Shown: positions 36,588-46,708, counted from the stretch's first letter. The stretch: 64,000 nucleotides of DNA from Aliidiomarina sedimenti (GCF_003986955.1 NZ_PIPN01000001.1:124001-188000), one strand, 5' to 3'. Notes: generated from the sequence alone by a model not told the origin. A program made the numbers and translations.

Positions 36588-37646
36588 ATGAAAACAAGTA
36601 AGTTAGCGATTGTAGTAAGTTTCATTCTCGGCGGTGTCGCCGGGGCGGTCGCCTATAACTATCTCGGGGCTTTCTCCGACGGTAGTTCAGCTTTCCGTAG
36701 CGCAGACCGTTTCCCAACGTTAAGTATGAGTGAAACCACACGTGGCGAGTTGACTCAGGCAAGTTCAATTAACCTTAAAGATGGTTCACGCTATCAGGCG
36801 TTTATCCTGCGCCCAGATCAGACTGGCCTGTTGCGGATCGAGCAAGAAGGTGCCCTGGATGCTCAGATGGTGCTGTTGAATGAAGATCGGGAAGTGGTTC
36901 AGACCAGCTCTGAAGGCGAACTTTTCAGTTACTTTGAAAGTACCCCTGAGCAGACGTTAACCTTAATTGTCAGCGGTCTCGATTTCAGTTCATACGGTCC
37001 GTTTCGGCTTAACACTGAGTGGCTGGAAGTGATCAATGAAGGTGAGCTTACCTTTGAAGACAGTATTCAGGGATACCTGAGTGGGGCACCTAACCAGTAT
37101 CAGTTGGTGGTCGAAGAAGCAGGTATGTATCAGATTGATATGTCGACTTCACTGTTTGACAGTTACTTGCGGATCGAAGGCAATGGCGTCAATGCCACAG
37201 ACGATGACAGCGGAAGCAGTCTTAATGCACGCCTGTCGGTGATGCTGGAACCAGGCGAGTACACAGTGACGGCGACCACGCCTTACGGCGATGCCAGCGA
37301 TACCTTTGGCACGTTTAATTTGCAGGCCACTAAGCTCAATGGCATGGATGACTATCAGCAAGGCGGTAGTGTGGAACTTGGCCAACGGGTTATGGGCTTC
37401 CTGCAAAATGGCTCTATGAACTACACATTAACGGTCGAAGAAGACAGCCAGGTGCGTATTGCGCTGAATTCAGATGCATTTGATACAGTACTGGAAGTGC
37501 AGGGGGGCGATGTCACTCTGTACGATGACGATGGTGGCACTGGCACGAACTCGTTGATTAGCGAGCAACTGCCAGCTGGTGAATACAGTATTCTGGTACG
37601 TGGATTTTCCTCCGGACAGGGTGCATTCACACTCGACATACAGTAA
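36588..37646 (+). CDS. Exported protein with three PPC-like beta domains
   Basis: 352 residues, with an N-terminal signal or anchor helix (about 5-27, LAIVVSFILGGVAGAVAY). Three repeats of a PPC-type jelly-roll follow. Each has a Tyr/Phe-x-hydrophobic pattern after 'GYLSGAPNQYQL' or 'GFLQNGSMNYTL', an acidic turn (DDDSGSSLN, DDDGGTGTN) and 'LEPGEYTV' or 'LPAGEYSIL'. PPC domains usually sit C-terminal to secreted proteases; here they stand alone. The acidic turns suggest Ca2+ binding. The partner is unknown. Confidence 0.78.
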   Translation: MKTSKLAIVVSFILGGVAGAVAYNYLGAFSDGSSAFRSADRFPTLSMSETTRGELTQASSINLKDGSRYQAFILRPDQTGLLRIEQEGALDAQMVLLNEDREVVQTSSEGELFSYFESTPEQTLTLIVSGLDFSSYGPFRLNTEWLEVINEGELTFEDSIQGYLSGAPNQYQLVVEEAGMYQIDMSTSLFDSYLRIEGNGVNATDDDSGSSLNARLSVMLEPGEYTVTATTPYGDASDTFGTFNLQATKLNGMDDYQQGGSVELGQRVMGFLQNGSMNYTLTVEEDSQVRIALNSDAFDTVLEVQGGDVTLYDDDGGTGTNSLISEQLPAGEYSILVRGFSSGQGAFTLDIQ

Positions 37647-37722
37647 CGCTCACTGGCGAGACAGGTACTGGGTCGTTCACCACGGCCCAGTGCTCGTTTG
37701 CTGCTAACCAGAGTGGTTGTAC

Positions 37723-38304
37723 TTAAAAGCGATAGCCGACCGATACTCTCAGACTTGCGTACTCAGATCCCGTGGTCTGGTATTCAGTACTGACAAAAAT
37801 CGAGGGCGTCACCTGATAACCAACTCCTAAACCATAAGTTAAGTCCGTTTCGGAATAATCAGGTAAGTCAGCATGGGTTTCGATTTCGGTTCGAGCGACA
37901 CCAAAGCTGGCAAAGCCAATCAGATTGGTGGTGAAAGCAAATTCAGGGATCGCGGTGATGCTGTAATGGTTTAGCGACCCACTATGCAGGCGTGTTTGCG
38001 GAGTACAGATATCCGGGCAACTGGGCTGGCCTGCACTATTATAACCTGACCCACGTTCATACGTGGTGCGTAGCGATAGTCCCGGCCACAGCCGGTAATT
38101 CAACCCCAGGCCCCAGTTCGTCCCATCGTCGTCGATTATCACGTAGCCGCCATCCTGCCAACGTTCAGTCGTGTCTATCGAACTATTGGCGATATGGGCA
38201 CTTAGCATCCAGCCCGGTTCCTGTGCCTGCGCATTAACGGCAGAAGAGAAGAATGCTGAAGCGATGATCATGGGCGTCAGCCCGAGTGTTAGTTTTAGCA
38301 TCAC
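37723..38304 (-). CDS. Outer-membrane beta-barrel protein (OmpA/OmpW-size)
   Basis: 193 residues with a signal peptide (cleavage near VNAQA-QEPG) and alternating amphipathic strands. The last strand, YASLRVSVGYRF, ends in Phe, the BAM recognition signature. Size fits an eight-stranded barrel. Two Cys (CPDICTP) lie in a predicted extracellular loop. No specific function is assigned. Confidence 0.75.
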   Translation of the reverse strand: MMLKLTLGLTPMIIASAFFSSAVNAQAQEPGWMLSAHIANSSIDTTERWQDGGYVIIDDDGTNWGLGLNYRLWPGLSLRTTYERGSGYNSAGQPSCPDICTPQTRLHSGSLNHYSITAIPEFAFTTNLIGFASFGVARTEIETHADLPDYSETDLTYGLGVGYQVTPSIFVSTEYQTTGSEYASLRVSVGYRF

Positions 38305-38460
38305 GAGTTCCTTAGTTGTGCTTATTCTAAATTTTTATAGTTCAACTGCAGCTGCCCGGCTATAGCTTTGCGCTATTTTTAATACTAGTTTTGAAGATGG
38401 CTCAGAAGGGCGGGATTTTTCTTATAGTGAATGTATCGAGTGACGTAATCAGGTGGCTGC

Positions 38461-39675
38461 ATGCAAAAACCATTAGTGCCGGACAATGAACCCGCGCGAG
38501 TTAAAATCCTGCGGGATCTGTGTATTCTTGATACCAGCCTGGAAAGCCCGTATCAGGAGCTGACAGAGCTTGCCTGCGATCTGTTTGGGGTCGCGGTGAG
38601 TCTGGTGACACTGGTAGACGAACAGCGCCAGTGGTTTAAAGCCAATACGGGCCTGGATGTCAGTGAAACCAGTCGGGACGTATCGTTCTGCGCTCATGCA
38701 ATTGTCGATGGTCAGCCCTTGCTGGTGGAAGATGCACTCAAAGACGAACGTTTTTACGACAATCCATTGGTGACTGGTAAACCCAACATTCGCTTCTATG
38801 CGGGTATTCCCTTAACTCTGGACGGCGAGCATCTGTTAGGCACTTTTTGTCTGATTGACACTCAACCACGCCGCCTTAATGAGCGTGACTATAAGCGTTT
38901 GCAGGCGCTGGCAAAGCAAGCGGAAGCATTGTTACGTCTGCACCAGGCGCGCAACGAGGCGCAACAGGCGAATGCGGCAAAAAGTGAATTCCTGTCGTCC
39001 ATGAGCCATGAATTACGCACGCCGTTGAATGCAATTATGGGCTTTTCACAATTGCTGCAGGCCTCTGCTGCTGAACCCCTGAGTGTGAAACAATCGCAAC
39101 AGGTGGAGCAAATTTATCGCAGTGGTGAGCACCTTCTGGCGTTGATAAATGATGTCCTGGATCTGGCAAAGGTCGAGGCCGGAGAAGTCAGCATGCAACG
39201 CGAGCAGGTGGAACTGGCGACCTGCATCCGTCAGGTTATTGCCCTGCTTAAGCCGATGGCGGACAAATATAAAGTGTCTGTCATAGCGGATGATTTACCC
39301 TCGCTGACGGCATGTGTCGACCCGCTGCGGTTAAGGCAAGTGCTGGTCAACCTGATTTCGAATGCACTTAAATACAATCGGCCACAGGGATCTGTCTGGA
39401 TTGAAGTGGAGCAGGGCACTGAGCTCTGTATTCAGGTTAAAGACAACGGTGTAGGTATTGCGCCTGAGAAGCAGGCTGAAATTTTTACTGCATTCAACCG
39501 TGGTGGTTTTGAACAGTCAGCAATTGAAGGTAGTGGCGTTGGTCTGGCCGTGAGTCAGAATCTGGTCGAGCAAATGGGCGGCTGGCTGCGCGTGCACAGC
39601 GAACCAGGCAACGGCAGTACCTTTAGTCTGTGTTTGCCAGCGAAGGTACTGGTTGCACCTTCGACTGGCAGTTAA
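38461..39675 (+). CDS. Cytoplasmic GAF-domain histidine kinase
   Basis: 404 residues without membrane helices. An N-terminal GAF domain (about 20-165) is followed by HisKA with SHELRTPLNAIMGFSQLL (His183). The HATPase_c domain has the N box NLISNALKYN near residue 297, DNGVGIAPE and GSGVGLAVS. No receiver domain and no adjacent response regulator, so this is an orphan kinase. Confidence 0.9.
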   Translation: MQKPLVPDNEPARVKILRDLCILDTSLESPYQELTELACDLFGVAVSLVTLVDEQRQWFKANTGLDVSETSRDVSFCAHAIVDGQPLLVEDALKDERFYDNPLVTGKPNIRFYAGIPLTLDGEHLLGTFCLIDTQPRRLNERDYKRLQALAKQAEALLRLHQARNEAQQANAAKSEFLSSMSHELRTPLNAIMGFSQLLQASAAEPLSVKQSQQVEQIYRSGEHLLALINDVLDLAKVEAGEVSMQREQVELATCIRQVIALLKPMADKYKVSVIADDLPSLTACVDPLRLRQVLVNLISNALKYNRPQGSVWIEVEQGTELCIQVKDNGVGIAPEKQAEIFTAFNRGGFEQSAIEGSGVGLAVSQNLVEQMGGWLRVHSEPGNGSTFSLCLPAKVLVAPSTGS

Positions 39676-39693
39676 CTCCGCTTATGCAGTGAG

Positions 39694-40263
39694 TTAGTCC
39701 TCTTCGCGGGCGTAGGTTGCGATAAATCCGGCTCGCGAAATTTCATGCTGATGGATCATAAAACCAGCCAGTGCCGGGGACGCGTCTTCGGGTAATTCCA
39801 GTTGCTCAGTGTTCAGCGCATGCACGGTGAATGTATAGCGGTGCGGGGAATCACCTGCTGGTGGGCACATACCGCCCCAACCTTTATCGCCGTAGTCATT
39901 GCGCAGTTGCACCGCTCCATCTGGCAGATTATCACCATCGACAGCACCGGCATTACCCGCCAGTTCCGTGGTATCCGCTGGCAGATTCACCACGCGCCAG
40001 TGCCACCAGCCTGAACCTGTGGGGGCGTCAGGGTCGTGAACACTGACCGCAAAGCTGCGCGTTCCGGCGGGTGCGTTTTCCCAGCGTAGGGTGGGTGACT
40101 GATTGTCGCCGGCGCAACCAAAGCCGTTGTATTCAAATGACGCATCAATCTCGCCATCGGTTTCTACGTCCGGGCTATATAAATGAAAACCGGCCTCATT
40201 ATCCTGTGCCATTAAGCCAGCTGAAGCGGTCAATAAACACGCGGCAATACAAGTTCTTCGCAT
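39694..40263 (-). CDS. Exported YbhB/YbcL (PEBP) family protein
   Basis: 189 residues with a signal peptide (MRRTCIAACLLTASAGLMAQ). The PEBP/Raf-kinase-inhibitor-like pattern follows: NQSPTLRWENAPAGTRSFAV, DPDAPTGSGWWHWRVVNLP, YGDKGWGGMCPPAGDSPHRY and FTVHAL. The canonical DPDAP and GxPPAG-HRY pocket residues are present. The physiological role of bacterial PEBPs is unclear. Confidence 0.9.
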   Translation of the reverse strand: MRRTCIAACLLTASAGLMAQDNEAGFHLYSPDVETDGEIDASFEYNGFGCAGDNQSPTLRWENAPAGTRSFAVSVHDPDAPTGSGWWHWRVVNLPADTTELAGNAGAVDGDNLPDGAVQLRNDYGDKGWGGMCPPAGDSPHRYTFTVHALNTEQLELPEDASPALAGFMIHQHEISRAGFIATYAREED

Positions 40264-40440
40264 CGTTTACTCCTTAGATTGCAGTGTCATAGTTACTGTT
40301 TCAAAAAATCGGCTCAACTAAAAGCATGAAATGCATATAGATTGTCAGTCTTTGTATAGTGTAGACCAGATCTAAAATATGCTAACTTAAGCGTTAATAC
40401 AGACCTTTTCTACGAACGATCACAGGAAGCACGCCAAACT

Positions 40441-41940
40441 ATGAGTACGGACTCCTCACATGCGCTGCAACGCGCCAGTTTAGAAGGACTTAAGCTGGAC
40501 TGGAGCTATCAGTTTTTGACCCCAAAGCAACTGACTGATTACGCCAGTAAACGCTTACCTGAAAATTTTTCTGAGTTGCGTGAGCAACTGATCAAAGGCT
40601 GTTTTGAGAATAAATCGGAAGGGCGGCAGGTTACCCATACACTGAGTCGTTCGACTGAGTCGGTGGTAAAAGATCCGAAAACCTCTAAGTTTGCCGGCAT
40701 TGTGCGCAGGTTGCGCAGCGGAAACTGGCTCGGTGCCACCGGTAAACCGATCACCGATATCGTCAATGTTGGCGTGGGTGGCTCTGATCTGGGCCCGTTA
40801 ATGACCAGTTTTGCCCTTGGCGAGTTCGCCTCGGATGTGCAGCAACACAAGGTTACTACCCATTTTGTGTCATCCATGGATGGTGGTCAGTTGTACGCGG
40901 TGTTGCCAGTCGTTAACCCGGAAACCACGTTGTTTATTATTGCCTCCAAGTCGTTCGGCACCATTGATACCTTTGCCAATATTGATACCGTCCGTGAATG
41001 GATCAAACCAGCTTTTTATAAAGCGGGAAAAACAGAGCAGGACTGGGTTAAAGACCATATCGTCGGCTTGTCTGCGAACCCGAAAGCCATGACTGACTAT
41101 GGTATTCCTGCGGCACATCAGCTGACATTCAGTCAGTCGGTAGGGGGGCGTTTTTCGATGTGGTCGGCGATTGGTCTGTCTATTGCTACCACCTGTGGTG
41201 TCCGCGTATTTGAGCGCTTGTTAGCCGGCGCGCGCAAGATGGATGAACATTTTGCCACTGCGTCTGTGGAGCAGAACATTCCTTTGCTGATGGCTCTGAC
41301 CGGGTTATATAACCGCGAAGAGCGGGGTATCAACAACCTCGCTATTCTGCCTTACGACGGGCGTTTTCGCCATTTACCAAGCTATCTGCAACAGCTGGAT
41401 ATGGAAAGCAACGGCAAACAGTGCAACCACAATGACGAGGCCATTGATTATCCGACCGGGCCTATTATCTGGGGCGGTTTTGGTCCGAATGGCCAGCATG
41501 CGTTTTTTCAGCATTTGCATCAGGGATACGATAGTTTTAGCGCTGACTTTGTGCTGGTGCGTCGCCGCGAAGGGCCGCAGTTTACCGAGTCAGTGCAGGA
41601 GAGCCTGGCCGAGCAACAGGAGCTTGCAGTTGCCAACTGCCTGGCGCACCGTCGCCTGATGGCCTTTGGCCACAAGGGGGACAGCGCGCGTGACTACTAC
41701 CCGGGTGGTCACCCTTCGAATCTATTGGTTATTGACGAGCTGACGCCGGAAACTTTTGGCGCCTTGATTGCAGCCTATGAACATAAAGTCTTTGTGCAGG
41801 GGGTAGCCTGGGAACTGAATTCCTTTGATCAGCCAGGCGTTGAACGCGGTAAAAAAATTGCGGTGGATGTACTCAAGCGTATGCAGGGTGAAACAGACAC
41901 CCGCTTTGACCCTTCAACAGAAGCTGTCTTAAAAGGGTGA
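40441..41940 (+). CDS. pgi: Glucose-6-phosphate isomerase
   Basis: 499 residues, glycolytic/gluconeogenic isomerase of glucose-6-P and fructose-6-P. Motifs: VNVGVGGSDLGP near residue 104, GGRFSMWSAIGLS near residue 236, MESNGK (catalytic Glu), GPNGQHAFFQ (catalytic His) and a C-terminal YEHKVFVQG. It is about 50 residues shorter than E. coli Pgi and has SKSFGTIDT in place of SKTFTTQET, so it belongs to a diverged branch. Its stop overlaps the mltC start (GTGA). Confidence 0.94.
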   Translation: MSTDSSHALQRASLEGLKLDWSYQFLTPKQLTDYASKRLPENFSELREQLIKGCFENKSEGRQVTHTLSRSTESVVKDPKTSKFAGIVRRLRSGNWLGATGKPITDIVNVGVGGSDLGPLMTSFALGEFASDVQQHKVTTHFVSSMDGGQLYAVLPVVNPETTLFIIASKSFGTIDTFANIDTVREWIKPAFYKAGKTEQDWVKDHIVGLSANPKAMTDYGIPAAHQLTFSQSVGGRFSMWSAIGLSIATTCGVRVFERLLAGARKMDEHFATASVEQNIPLLMALTGLYNREERGINNLAILPYDGRFRHLPSYLQQLDMESNGKQCNHNDEAIDYPTGPIIWGGFGPNGQHAFFQHLHQGYDSFSADFVLVRRREGPQFTESVQESLAEQQELAVANCLAHRRLMAFGHKGDSARDYYPGGHPSNLLVIDELTPETFGALIAAYEHKVFVQGVAWELNSFDQPGVERGKKIAVDVLKRMQGETDTRFDPSTEAVLKG

Positions 41941-43088
41941 AGCGTTCTCCTGTCTTAGTCAGTGCCGTCGCTATTGGCTGCGTACTGATCCTGAATAGCT
42001 GCAGTTTGTCACACCAGCAATGGCGAACCATTGCGCAGCAAAGCGGGCTGCAGCAGCAGGCTGAAATTCTGCTGCGTGAAAAGCTTGAATCTATAAGCAG
42101 CGACGGTGACCTGGCTAACCTACCCGAGATTTTGCAGGCGCTGGGCAAGCTGCTGGAGAGCATTTGGGGTCAACGTGAAGACGAGGTTCCTTCTGATAAA
42201 CGGCTGGTTAAATACAGCAACGACTATCAGGCGCGGGCGATTGTCGATTTTGAACGCGGTTATCTGCGGGTCGAAACTGTGGCTGAAGAGAATCCACTGG
42301 AGCAACTGCGCCAGGCCACTGTACTGGCACTGCTAACGCCGGACAACCTGACCCTGGACGATATTTTTTCCGACAGCGAGCCACAGCTTGGTGAGGTCCC
42401 ATTTTTATACCCGCAAGTGCTGGATCAGGACGACGAACCGATCCGGTACCAGTGGCGGGCCGGGCGCTACGCCGATTATCTGATTGCGAATCACCTGCAG
42501 ACCCGGCGCAGCGAAGGTAGAACCATTCGTTACGTGCAAACCGATCTGGTTGAAGAGCATTTGCACCTGCGCAGCCTGGATTACGCTGATTCGGTACTGC
42601 GTTATGCCCGTCAGTACAATATTGCACCTGATTTGGTGTATGCCGTGATCGAAGTTGAAAGTGCGTTTAATCCCTATGCTGTGAGTCATGCGAACGCACT
42701 CGGGTTGATGCAGATTGTGCCGTCAACGGCTGGACGGGATGTGTTTGAACGGATTAAGAAACTACCGGGTGAGCCGACCCGTCAGCAGCTCTTCGTGGCT
42801 GATTTTAATATTGAAATTGGCACCGCCTATCTGCATTTGCTGGATGATCTCTACCTCAATCGTATTCTGCACCCGCAATCGCGCACCTACGCTAAAATCA
42901 GCGCCTACAATGGTGGCGCAGGCAATGTCTTCCGGGCATTCTCCAGTAATCGGGAGCAGGCGGTGGCCCGGATTAATAGTATGACGCCGCAGCAGGTGTA
43001 TCAGCAGTTGGTCAGCACGCATCCGTTCGCGGAAACCCGTAATTATTTACGCAAAGTACAGCAGGCAACGGCAGGGTATCAGGGCTAA
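41937..43088 (+). CDS. mltC: Membrane-bound lytic transglycosylase MltC
   Basis: 383 residues. A lipoprotein signal peptide with the lipobox ILNSC (near residue 22) anchors it to the outer membrane. The N-terminal MltC-specific domain precedes a C-terminal SLT domain, with catalytic Glu in VIEVESAFNPYA, then ALGLMQIVPSTAG and SAYNGGAGNV. The start is GTG at 41937, overlapping the pgi stop, so the genes are translationally coupled. It cleaves peptidoglycan glycan strands to 1,6-anhydromuropeptides. Confidence 0.92.
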   Translation: MKRSPVLVSAVAIGCVLILNSCSLSHQQWRTIAQQSGLQQQAEILLREKLESISSDGDLANLPEILQALGKLLESIWGQREDEVPSDKRLVKYSNDYQARAIVDFERGYLRVETVAEENPLEQLRQATVLALLTPDNLTLDDIFSDSEPQLGEVPFLYPQVLDQDDEPIRYQWRAGRYADYLIANHLQTRRSEGRTIRYVQTDLVEEHLHLRSLDYADSVLRYARQYNIAPDLVYAVIEVESAFNPYAVSHANALGLMQIVPSTAGRDVFERIKKLPGEPTRQQLFVADFNIEIGTAYLHLLDDLYLNRILHPQSRTYAKISAYNGGAGNVFRAFSSNREQAVARINSMTPQQVYQQLVSTHPFAETRNYLRKVQQATAGYQG

Positions 43089-43105
43089 CAGGCTTGTTGT
43101 GGTCG

Positions 43106-43615
43106 TTAGTCATTGAGGCAACGGCAAGCTTTAACCAGTCCATTCAGGTAACTGCCGGCGAGTCGTGTTTGACGCTTCAGAATATCCCGGATCAGGCTAT
43201 TCTCGCTGGCGCAAAAGGGGCCAGTTGCAAAAGGGCCCGCATACACCAGCGAGTCGCCGTCATAAAGTAGCGCCATTGGCGTCGCAGGAACGCTTAGTCC
43301 ACTCGCTTCGACCTCTGCAATCGAGCGTTCCACTACCTCAAGGGGTTGTTCAAGGCCGCTGTGGAGGTCGGCCAGGTGGCTTGCCAGATACGAATTGCAG
43401 CTGCATGATGCAGAGCTTACCTTGATCAGGGTGAAACCAGTTGCAGGTTGAATAGCAAGTTGAGTCAGCGACGGCTCAGACTGGTTGCCTAACCACTGTT
43501 GCCCGGGGTCGAACTCGCCATAGTCAGCAAAGACAAACCGATACATGAAGAAAGTACTCAGACCAAGCCATCCAATCAGGATGGCCCAGCCAAGACGTTG
43601 TTTTAGGTTTGTCAT
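43106..43615 (-). CDS. Membrane-anchored Cys-rich protein (DUF6436-like), paralogue B
   Basis: 169 residues, paralogue of the gene at 34567-35070. It has one N-terminal helix (about 8-28), then GEFDPGQQWL, ASCSCNSYL, TPMALLYDGDSLVYAGPFATG, CASENSLIRDIL and C-terminal KACRCLND. All cysteine positions are shared. The ATG at 43615 is 5 bp after the upstream chemoreceptor stop, so the two are likely co-transcribed; the longer frame into that gene is a shadow. Function unknown. Confidence 0.72.
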   Translation of the reverse strand: MTNLKQRLGWAILIGWLGLSTFFMYRFVFADYGEFDPGQQWLGNQSEPSLTQLAIQPATGFTLIKVSSASCSCNSYLASHLADLHSGLEQPLEVVERSIAEVEASGLSVPATPMALLYDGDSLVYAGPFATGPFCASENSLIRDILKRQTRLAGSYLNGLVKACRCLND

Positions 43616-43619
43616 TCGG

Positions 43620-45128
43620 TTACAGCTGAAAGCGTGAAGCTTCCTGATCGAGATCGGCACTGACCTGATCAACTGAACCAGCGCTTTGCGCGATTTGCAC
43701 AGCCTGTGCAGCCTGCTGGCGCTCCATTGTGCTAAGTTCCTGTGCGCTGCCGGCAATTTCGTTGCTTGAATTGGCCTGCTGTTGCAGTGCCCCGGCAATC
43801 GTCAGCAGGGCTTCGCGTACCTGATTTGCATTGCTATCAATGGTTTGTAACAGATGCTCGCTGTGGCTGATCGAGCTGACACTACTGTCAGCCTGCTCCA
43901 GGCAGCGTGCAACCGAATGCACGGACCGCTCGCTGGCATTCACCAGGCGTTCAATATTGGCCTGGATCTGCTCCGTTGAACCTTGAGTCTGTGACGCCAG
44001 CTTACGTACTTCATCGGCGACGACCGCAAAACCACGTCCATGTTCGCCAGCGCGAGCCGCTTCAATCGCCGCATTTAACGCCAGTAAGTTGGTCTGTTCA
44101 GCAACTTTATCAATCACTTCAAGCACACTGCGGATATCACCCACTGAGGCTGACATCTCATCCACATTGCTGCGCGCCTGCTGCAACTCATCGGCCAGCT
44201 GACTCATAGTCTGACGGCTGTTGGCCATTTGTGTGGTGCCTTCACTGACGCTGTCAGAGGCTTGCTCAGCGGCATCGGTCGCTTGCTGTGCCAGATCGGA
44301 GGTCTGCTCAATACTGACCGACATTTGTTCCGTGGCAGCGGCAATCCGCTCTACCTCCTCAAGTTTTTGCTGCATACCTTCCGATAGCATTTCGCCTTCG
44401 CGAAGCATGCTTTGCGCCTCCTGTTTCACCGTAGCGGCAGAACGCTCAATGGTTTGCATTGTGCGCTGAATTCCATCGAGTACCTGATTAAACTGTCGAG
44501 TCAGTGCGGAGTTTAGCGACGGACAGCGTTTATTAAGGACGATATGCCCATCGTCGGTTAGCATGTCACGGGTCACATTGAAGAATGCCTGGCTTACCTG
44601 GGCTTCTTTCAGGCTGGTGCGGCAAATAATGATTAAGACTATCGCTTCCACCACAACATAGGCGGCGTGAATCATCACGATGGTCAAGGTAGCGTCGCTT
44701 TGTGGTACCAGGAACACGCCCGCCCCATTGCTTTGCAAATACATAAACAGCAGGTGATGAACCGCAATGACCGCGGCGGCTGCGGCTACAACCAGCCAGT
44801 CACGGAAGGCTATCAGAATGGCAAGCAGAACAAAGATACCGAAATGGATCTCAGTCATGCCCATGCCCTGATGAATATGCAGTGCAGCAAACAGCATAAA
44901 GCTGATACCGTAGGAAATTCGTGCAATAGCGTGATCACCGAGCATACGGGTGAGTAGAAACGGAACTGCCAGCGCCGGAACGCCTATCAATAGCAATGCG
45001 CCCCAGGTTTGGTGCCAGCTAGCCAGCGCCAGTGCTAAGAACAACAAAAGCAGGTTTATACTATTACCGATCCGAAAAGCAAGCGGGCGAAAGTTATAAT
45101 GTGCAGCAGTTGATAAGTTTTTACTCAA
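43620..45128 (-). CDS. Methyl-accepting chemotaxis protein with a membrane-embedded sensor
   Basis: 502 residues. The first 190 contain about six hydrophobic segments (residues 22-170) with [19 protein letters not shown] and VIAVHHLLF, and no sizeable periplasmic loop. The C-terminal part is a standard chemoreceptor signalling domain with [24 protein letters not shown] is not obvious. Sensing is therefore probably within the membrane or cytoplasm (for example energy state; inference). Upstream of the paralogue B gene on the same strand. Confidence 0.88.
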   Translation of the reverse strand: MSKNLSTAAHYNFRPLAFRIGNSINLLLLFLALALASWHQTWGALLLIGVPALAVPFLLTRMLGDHAIARISYGISFMLFAALHIHQGMGMTEIHFGIFVLLAILIAFRDWLVVAAAAAVIAVHHLLFMYLQSNGAGVFLVPQSDATLTIVMIHAAYVVVEAIVLIIICRTSLKEAQVSQAFFNVTRDMLTDDGHIVLNKRCPSLNSALTRQFNQVLDGIQRTMQTIERSAATVKQEAQSMLREGEMLSEGMQQKLEEVERIAAATEQMSVSIEQTSDLAQQATDAAEQASDSVSEGTTQMANSRQTMSQLADELQQARSNVDEMSASVGDIRSVLEVIDKVAEQTNLLALNAAIEAARAGEHGRGFAVVADEVRKLASQTQGSTEQIQANIERLVNASERSVHSVARCLEQADSSVSSISHSEHLLQTIDSNANQVREALLTIAGALQQQANSSNEIAGSAQELSTMERQQAAQAVQIAQSAGSVDQVSADLDQEASRFQL

Positions 45129-45427
45129 AGCAGTTCCTTCAATGTATCGCTATGCGAAATGGTGGTATCAGTCAGGTTACAATTACGGGCTGAAACCTGA
45201 TTTGGTTTAAATCAAAAATTATTAATATTTCATTTTTCCGGTCGCGCATTATTGGTTAAAAAGTGGGCATTGCAAGCGTTATTGCTATGGTTATTGCATT
45301 TGACATGGTTAATTGTTAATTGACTGTTTGGTCGCAAAGCAGCAATGAAATAGTGGTGTACGTAAGGGCAGGCTTAAGTTAAAAGAGTATGCGTAAACCA
45401 CTAGGGAATGGCACTTAAGGGGTAGTC
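45129..45427. promoter_or_regulatory. Divergent promoter region, chemoreceptor / DUF1704
   Basis: 299 bp, A+T-rich around 45205-45320, between divergent genes. No convincing consensus promoter or conserved RNA was picked out by eye. AAGGGGTAG precedes the 45428 start. Confidence 0.35.
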
Positions 45428-46708
45428 ATGGTTGAACAACATTTGCTGGAAAGTGCGCGAACCTTGTCTGAACGGCTGGTTCAGTTGCAAGCACCGATCC
45501 GTGTGCTGGACGCAATTAACTGGGATCGAAGCGTACGTGAAGAGTTCTTTAAATATAAAGCGGAGCGGTTACCGGCAATTAACCAGGACACCTACGCCAG
45601 TCGCGCGCTAGGGTTTGATCCGAAAGAGTTACGCCACGCGTTCTCTCAGCTGCAGCGTGATATTGTGCGCCAGTTGGGCCAGCTGAGTCCGATTACCCAG
45701 CTAATGAGTCGTGCCTGTCGTGAATATAAAGACGTGTTGCGGATGCTGGAAAGCCGGGGCAGCAGTGACTTTCATGAATTGTCTGTAGAGCTGTACGGCC
45801 ATCCGGACGATGTCTTTCACGCCGGTGAACCTAGCCTCACCGAACTGGCACGGATGTTACGCCAGCCGTTAAGCGGCTTGTTAAGTACCGATGCCTTGCC
45901 TGAAGAAGCGAAAGACATTGAGGCGCCGGAAGCTGTCAATCGATTGCAGCGACAACTTGATACCAGCATGCACGAATTGCAGGTGCAGGTCATGCTATCC
46001 GATGGTATTGTCAGCGACGCATCGGCAGGCAGCGACCGGATCAAACTGAACCAGGGGGTGAAATTCTCCCAGCGTGAACTGGATATTCTCGAGGTGCATG
46101 AAGGCTGGATCCATGTGGGTACCACCCAGAACGGCCTGTCGCAGCCGTATCTTACCTGTCTGAGTAAAGGCATACCGAGCGCGACGGTTACCCAGGAAGG
46201 CCTGGCCGTGCTCACCGAAATTATTACGCTGCGCTCTACGCCACGGCGACTGGATAAACTGGTGCGGCGCATTGACGCCGTAGCCATGGCGACTCAGGGC
46301 GCGGATTTCATTGAAGTGTACCGGCAGAATATAGGTCATGGGATGACAGCCGATGAAGCTTTTACCTTAACCCAGCGCGTTTTCCGCGGTAGTACACCGG
46401 ACGGTTTACCCTTTACTAAAGATCTGGCCTATATCAAAGGTTTTGTGTTGGTCTACAACCTGATACAGGTGGCGATTCAGCGCGGCAAAATTGACCGTTT
46501 GCCATTGCTGCTGTGCGGCAAGATTGCGATTGACGACTTTGCCACGCTCTGCGAGCTGCATGATATCGGCGTAGTCGCGGATCCCGCTTATGTACCACCC
46601 CATTTTAAAGACTTACGCGGGTTAGCAACCTGGTTAAGTCTGAATCGTTTTCTCGGAGGCTTTTCCTTCGACCAGCTGGAACATGATTATCGCGGTTTAA
46701 TTACCTGA
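45428..46708 (+). CDS. DUF1704 'QEGLA motif' putative metallopeptidase
   Basis: 426 residues of the DUF1704 family ('flavohemoglobin expression-modulating QEGLA motif protein'). The name motif TQEGLAVLTEI is near residue 257. The probable zinc site HEGWIHVG (HExxxH) is near residue 218, with the trailing Glu of QEGLA as third-ligand candidate. Eukaryotic relatives (MATCAP) are tyrosine carboxypeptidases acting on tubulin. The bacterial substrate is unknown. It stands alone between divergent and downstream neighbours. Confidence 0.85.
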   Translation: MVEQHLLESARTLSERLVQLQAPIRVLDAINWDRSVREEFFKYKAERLPAINQDTYASRALGFDPKELRHAFSQLQRDIVRQLGQLSPITQLMSRACREYKDVLRMLESRGSSDFHELSVELYGHPDDVFHAGEPSLTELARMLRQPLSGLLSTDALPEEAKDIEAPEAVNRLQRQLDTSMHELQVQVMLSDGIVSDASAGSDRIKLNQGVKFSQRELDILEVHEGWIHVGTTQNGLSQPYLTCLSKGIPSATVTQEGLAVLTEIITLRSTPRRLDKLVRRIDAVAMATQGADFIEVYRQNIGHGMTADEAFTLTQRVFRGSTPDGLPFTKDLAYIKGFVLVYNLIQVAIQRGKIDRLPLLLCGKIAIDDFATLCELHDIGVVADPAYVPPHFKDLRGLATWLSLNRFLGGFSFDQLEHDYRGLIT

